Assembly: GCA_030063045.1 (NCBI GenBank)
Contig: JAQSEB010000033.1
Coordinates: 3,523,001-3,587,000 of the forward strand
DNA: 64,000 nt
Source: Pratylenchus scribneri
Taxonomy: Eukaryota > Nematoda > Chromadorea > Rhabditida > Pratylenchidae
Reading direction: 5' to 3'
In this document: piece by piece, positions 59,301-64,000 of the stretch
How the letters are laid out: every line of letters begins with the position of its first letter
How positions within the stretch are numbered: position 1 is the first letter of the stretch
Notes under the pieces: generated by a model
Database searches by the model: none
What the model was told of the DNA's origin: nothing
What the model saw: only the letters and a program-made list of their open reading frames with translations
Position numbers and translations under genes: made by a program

Positions 59301-62300
59301 AAATATCCTTGTAGCTGTGCACTGTGCCTTCCTCTTGCCCATGGTTCAGCATTGTTTTGTACCAATCCTGCAGTCTTTTCGGCTTTGGGATTTTCTGCTC
59401 CGGTGGATGACAGTGGAAAATGTAGTCATCGCCTTCTGATGGTGGACATGCCCAAATGTGTGCCATTGTATAGCCCAATTTTTTGGCATACTAAAAATTG
59501 AATAAATTAGTTATTTTGAATGTTTTTTACCTGAAGATAGCCGAGCAATATTTCATAGTAGATCGATGTTCTGAGAGTGCGTGGTTGGAAATAATGCACC
59601 GAATCCAAATAGGCAATGTAGACTCGACGTTGATTTGGTTGCGAGCAATTTGTGCCATATTCCTGCACATAAAGGCCGAAGAAGCAAACTTCTTGGGAAT
59701 GGCCGGTGTCCGGGTCCTTCATCACTTCGAATGCAAAAATCGCCTTGGAATGATATGGAAATCGATCGGGATATCCTTCAGGGCCATATCTGTATAAGTA
59801 ATTTCGAATTTTTATTTGTTTTTTGTTTAATCCAAAACTCACTTCTTCATCATTCCCGGCTTCACTTCCACTTCTTTGTCGGATGAGCACAAAACTCGGA
59901 TCACGACTTCCACTTCCGGATCGCCGTCCGTCAATTTTTGATGAAGAAATCTATTGACTCGGTCTTCAATGAATCGGCTCAAATGGCAATGTGGCAATTC
60001 TAAAGAATAAATAAAATTTTTTTTAAATTTTTGATTAATTTTTACTTTTGGCCGTGTATTTATTCTCTGGTTTGGGCCGGTTCTTCTCTACACGGCAAAG
60101 TTCGCAAATGAATCCCTCTGGATTGTTCTTTGGATTGTGCAATGCGCAGATTCGGTGCCATTTTCTATCACAAATTTTGCAATTGTCAAATGGCTCCATG
60201 TCGATTTGATCATTCTTCAATTTTTGGAATGACTCTTTGGAAATCCAACTGGAATATTTATGGCATTTTATTGATTTAATTAAAAATGAATATTACTTTG
60301 GTGGTTCGGCGCTGTTCTCATTCAAATTTATGCCAGTCTCCGGCAATGCATCAAAGCATTTGACACAATAAATGTACCGGTCGACAACATTGACGCCAAA
60401 TCCAGTGGAGCTGTTCTCGTACAAAAAATATGGCTGATCTCGGGCAATCACGCAGGCCGTATTGTTTTTGCTGAATCCAAAGCAGAATTGTACCAGCGGG
60501 GTGAAATTGAGCTTCTGGCCACAGCAATATCCCATTTGGCGCATCACCGGGTTTGTCTCCTCAACAAAAATTTCGCTCATCCGTGTGCACCATTTATGGA
60601 CCTTTAAATTTATTAAATTATTTAAAAAATTAAAGACCAGTGTGATGGAATTAATGTGAAAATTCAAAATATTTAAAATTCAAATTTTCAAACCGGTTTA
60701 GATGGTTTAAAATCATTTGAATTTATTATAGATTATTGTGGATTCGAACGAACCCTCAAAAAACGTACCTTTGTGTTCTTTCGATTGTATAGCCAAGCAT
60801 TTTCGAACATTTGCCACATGTGATCACAAAATTCCCAAGGGTTTTTGTATTTTCCTTGGTCCAAATTGTTTTTTATTGTTTGCAAATCCATTGGATTTTT
60901 GATGATGTCAAAATAGTCCTGAAAAATTGGATAAATTTAATTAAAAATTCAAAATAAATTTATACTGGGATATTCAGCTCTTTGGGATCGACCGGATATC
61001 GGAATGGAATACATTCGGGCTCGTTGTCATAAAGTTTTTGCCAAATTGGCATTAAATGCATTCTCAATTCATTGGCATCAAATATCTTTGGTTCACGTTG
61101 AATTGGTTCCAATTTTTCTTGTTGTTGTGCAGCAGTCGATGTGCTCGGCTTTGCATCTTTGGGTGTTGTTGAGCGCCGATTTTCAGCCGTCGGTTGTGGT
61201 GGGAAAAGACTATTGGAAGAATTGTTTATCACAGATGGTTCTTGCTTGATTTGATTAGGTTGAAGCATTGCAGCCGATTCTTCTGCTGATGTTGATGATG
61301 ACACATTTGGTGCAACTATAATTTTTTATCATTAATGAAATTGAAAAATTCTTTTAAATTTTTGAAATTTGGCTCAAAGGGAACATCATAAATTCTACAA
61401 ATTTAGGTCTCAGGTTCGAATACGCTCAGAGACAACTAATTTTTTCCGAGCTAGATTGACACTTTTATGCATTCTAAAATTCATTCCTAGACGAAAACAA
61501 AAAACACGACCAAAAAAGTACTAGTCATAAATATATTACCCATCGCCTCTCCTCTTTTACTCACCATTTTCTTCAAGTTTTGGCCTTTTTGCCGGAACGG
61601 CTGATTCCACAAAATTCATCATTGGCGGTTGAGATTGATTTGGTAGTCCTGCTTCTAGTTTCAGCTCCTTTTTGACATTTTGTAAATTTGGTGGCGCTTG
61701 AAGATGCGACATTGGTTGGCCGTCCATCAATTGTTGCTGTTGCTCACGTTTATTCTTCTTTTCCTGTAATTCCTTTTGGATTTTGTAGATCTTCTCGGCC
61801 AGCATATGATAATATGCCTCTTTGTCCGGTGCCACTTCGAACATGTCCTTTTCCACCTTCCTTGCGTACGATATCAAATCCTTGATCCGCTGATCATGAA
61901 TGGCATCCGGGTGAGGTGATGGGAAAATGGCCTTTAAAAATATAGATTATTTTGTTTGGATGGATATTGTTTAGGATTTGCTAGTCTAAAGATTTTAACA
62001 ATTTTTTTATTAAATTTTTCGACCCAAAGTGAGGACCTTAACTTTGGCAAAATTTAGGTCTCGGGTTCGATTCTGCTCATAGGACAATAATTTTTTTCTG
62101 GCTTAGTTTTAAATTTTATGTATTTTTTATACATTCTAGAGTACATTTCTAGACGAAATACAGCTCTTAGAACACAAAAATTCATTAAAGTGCTAGTGTT
62201 AACGATTTATGATGATGTTGTATGTTATAATTTCTTATATTTTTGGTACAAACCTTGACCAATTTTCCGACCAAATGATTGCGCAAATCTGGCGTAATCG

Positions 62301-64000
62301 ACGTATGCCAATCTTTTGCCTGACTTGGCGGTTCCGGTGGCGGTATTCCATCATTTTGTGGACCAAATCCGGCAATTTGCCCCACTTTGTTAGGCGGATT
62401 TGTTGAGCGAAATGGATTACTATAATAAAATGAAAATTAAAAATAATTCAATTGGTTTATTTCTTACGGATTGTAGCCTTCCAGTAAATTATTCACAGTG
62501 GTTGGCTGTGGAGGCGAACCGAACATTATTTGAGAATTTGGGGCAAATGCCACCGCATTTTGGGGTTGTTGAGATTGTGGTGGCATTGATTGTTGCTGCT
62601 GTGGTGTCATATTTAGAGTTGTTGATGCGTCCAGCATAGATATTTCACCTAAACAAATAATTTTTACAAATTAAAATTGAAAAAACTTCCTTACTTAAAT
62701 TACCCTGCCGCCTATCGTTTCCCGAGGCACCTTGATTATTTTGGTTGGTGTATTTCTTCACGGGATTGCACACTGGACAGTCCTCTTTGTTGCAATTCTT
62801 CCAATGGGTGATTATTTGGCGAGATGATGCGCAATGTGGGTATTGGCATTGGCGGCCAAGGTTGCAATTGACCATGTGCTCGAGCACATTCTTCATCACA
62901 TCGCAGTAGGGCAATGTGCATTGTGTCAGGCTGTGCTGTTCTTGCTGAAAAATAATAATCGGCATGTATACAAAATTTTAAAATAATCTTTTGAAAATTT
63001 TCGGCTTATTAAAGTGTATGTTGGAGACCACTACTTTTGCAAAATTAGGTCTCGGGTTCGAATCTGCTCAAAGGAAAATGTTTTTTTCCTAATTTGATAA
63101 CCAGTAACCACTTTTTTTTATACATTTTATAGTATATTTCAGAAATATACAGTAATCGAACCAAAAAAAAATACGAGGTTCGAGATGTCCAAAGTGCAAA
63201 AACTACTCTTATATTTAGTCTTATTATTATTTACCTTTGTTCGTTGCTGGCATTTATGGGCATGCAAAAGGAGGACGAGTTGCTGTTGAATCAATTTTCG
63301 CTTCTCCGGATCCTGGGACTGCCCACCCATAATTTGCTGCGAGGCTAGACCACCCATTCCATTCGGCCCAGATGAATTTCGCATTTGTTGGTTTGGACCG
63401 CCGCCGCCCAAAATTCCCTTTAAATCCCAAATTTATTGAATAAAAAAAAACCATTCGCAATAAACCTGATTCATTAAGCCTGGACTTTGGGGTAGCATCA
63501 TCCCCTGGGCTTGCATTTGGGCATTGGAAACAGCCGGATGTCTTGGACCACCCATTTGCTGCATCATTTGAGTGCCATTAACCATTGGTTGTTGCGAATT
63601 CGGGCCCCCAGGTGGAATTTGTCCCATCGTTTGTTGTGATGGTCCTGGACCACCCATGATGGCCGATTCTATCTGTCCAGCATGCATCATCTTAGAAAAT
63701 AATTAATTCACAAATCCAAATTCCAAAATAAAACCTGTTGAGGTGGTGGCACCTGCCCACCAAAAGCACCCATTTGAGGCCTATGTTGCATCATTTGTCC
63801 GGTGGCTGTCATATAAGATTGCATTTGTGGTTGGGGATGGCCATGTGCCGTCATCATTTGCGGTCCTCCTTGCATCATGGCGTAGTTGTTTGCTTCGGAA
63901 AGGGATGGCTGCCTTTGTGGTGGTCCTCCGCCAGTCGGTCCATTCATTGATGGTCCACCACCAGCAGCGGTCATCATTTGGAAGGAAGATGGATGGTTGT
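56400..64000 (-). CDS. cbp-1: CBP/p300 histone acetyltransferase, N-terminus beyond window
   Basis: The domains come in the canonical order from right to left. Q/M/G/P-rich N-terminal exons (63.1-64 kb). TAZ1 (about 62.7-63.3 kb; [39 protein letters not shown]). KIX (about 61.8-62.3 kb; [34 protein letters not shown]). Bromodomain (60.6-61.1 kb; [41 protein letters not shown]). RING/PHD (60.0-60.6 kb; [15 protein letters not shown]). Catalytic HAT (about 58.8-59.9 kb; [40 protein letters not shown]). ZZ ([15 protein letters not shown]), TAZ2 ([18 protein letters not shown]), and a Gln-rich tail ending at 56400. It acetylates histones and co-activates transcription in the nucleus. No frame breaks were noticed in the conserved domains. 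Confidence 0.93.
58330..58343. repeat. Poly(G)14 tract in a CBP intron
   Basis: Fourteen G in a row, followed 25 nt later by GGTTCGATCCGACC, a B-box-like word. Long G runs are hard to sequence and the length may be wrong. Confidence 0.7.
61370..61525 (+). repeat. tRNA-derived SINE copy in CBP intron (1)
   Basis: TTTAGGTCTCAGGTTCGAAT, then GCTCAGAGACAA, a T-rich body, TGCATTCTAAAATTCATTCC and TAGACGAAAAC. It is antisense to CBP. Confidence 0.6.
62005..62190 (+). repeat. tRNA-derived SINE copy in CBP intron (2)
   Basis: TTTAGGTCTCGGGTTCGATT, CTGCTCATAGGACAATAATT, then CTGGCTTAGTTTTAAATTTT, TACATTCTAGAGTACATTTC and TAGACGAAATACAGCTCTTA. Full-length by comparison with the other copies. Confidence 0.7.
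63005..63180 (+). repeat. tRNA-derived SINE copy in CBP intron (3)
   Basis: AATTAGGTCTCGGGTTCGAA, TCTGCTCAAAGGAAAATG, a T-rich body, TATACATTTTATAGTATATT and TATACAGTAATCGAACC. The tail has lost the CTAGACGAAA word. Confidence 0.6.

Overview
This is a nematode nuclear DNA window: AT-rich, with many introns (several of only 44-56 nt) and recognisable nematode orthologues such as a GAR-type muscarinic receptor, a LIS-1 protein and an inhibitory SMAD. It also shows close same-strand gene pairs of the kind seen in nematode operons. The species cannot be fixed from the sequence.

Layout. 0-1.6 kb: 3' part of an inhibitory SMAD (+). 2.3-5.3 kb: a leucine-rich-repeat membrane protein (+). 6.2-7.4 kb: an EF-hand-like terminal exon and a small one-pass membrane protein (-). 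8.7-12.7 kb: a single 1335-codon ORF joining a retroelement Gag (capsid plus zinc knuckle) to an Env-like glycoprotein with no Pol between them. It abuts a broken CD2BP2 gene (-, 12.6-13.6 kb). 14.2-15.0 kb: ARF1 (+). 15.3-21.5 kb: three minus-strand housekeeping genes, POP1 (RNase P/MRP), mitochondrial uS17m and LIS1. 22.2-23.6 kb: a two-repeat protein (-) sharing a divergent TATA promoter with a short Pro/Gln repeat protein (+, 24.0-24.5 kb). 25.5-32.8 kb: RNA polymerase III subunit RPC2 and the RNF5/RNF185 ubiquitin ligase (+), probably one operon. 34.5-41.2 kb: a GAR-type muscarinic receptor with large introns (+). 42.1-44.6 kb: two small membrane-protein genes (-), bracketed by two arrays of the same 39-bp satellite in opposite orientation. 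47.0-49.0 kb: RPRD1 CID protein (+). 50.2-54.5 kb: eIF5B (-). 56.4 kb to the right edge: CBP/p300 acetyltransferase (-), lacking its N-terminus.

The genes are mostly unrelated core functions: transcription (RPC2, RPRD1, CBP), RNA processing (POP1), translation (eIF5B, uS17m), trafficking and dynein control (ARF1, LIS1), ER quality control (RNF185) and signalling (SMAD, GAR).

Introns and spacers carry many small mobile elements: two non-autonomous hAT elements with perfect 8-bp target duplications, a Tc1/mariner-like MITE, foldback elements, a tRNA-derived SINE family with at least seven copies, and an unclassified 539-bp insertion flanked by a 16-bp duplication. Apparent one-base frameshifts in homopolymers occur in four genes, including essential eIF5B. 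They point to residual indels in a draft assembly rather than to dead genes. The most unusual object is the Pol-less Gag-Env ORF.
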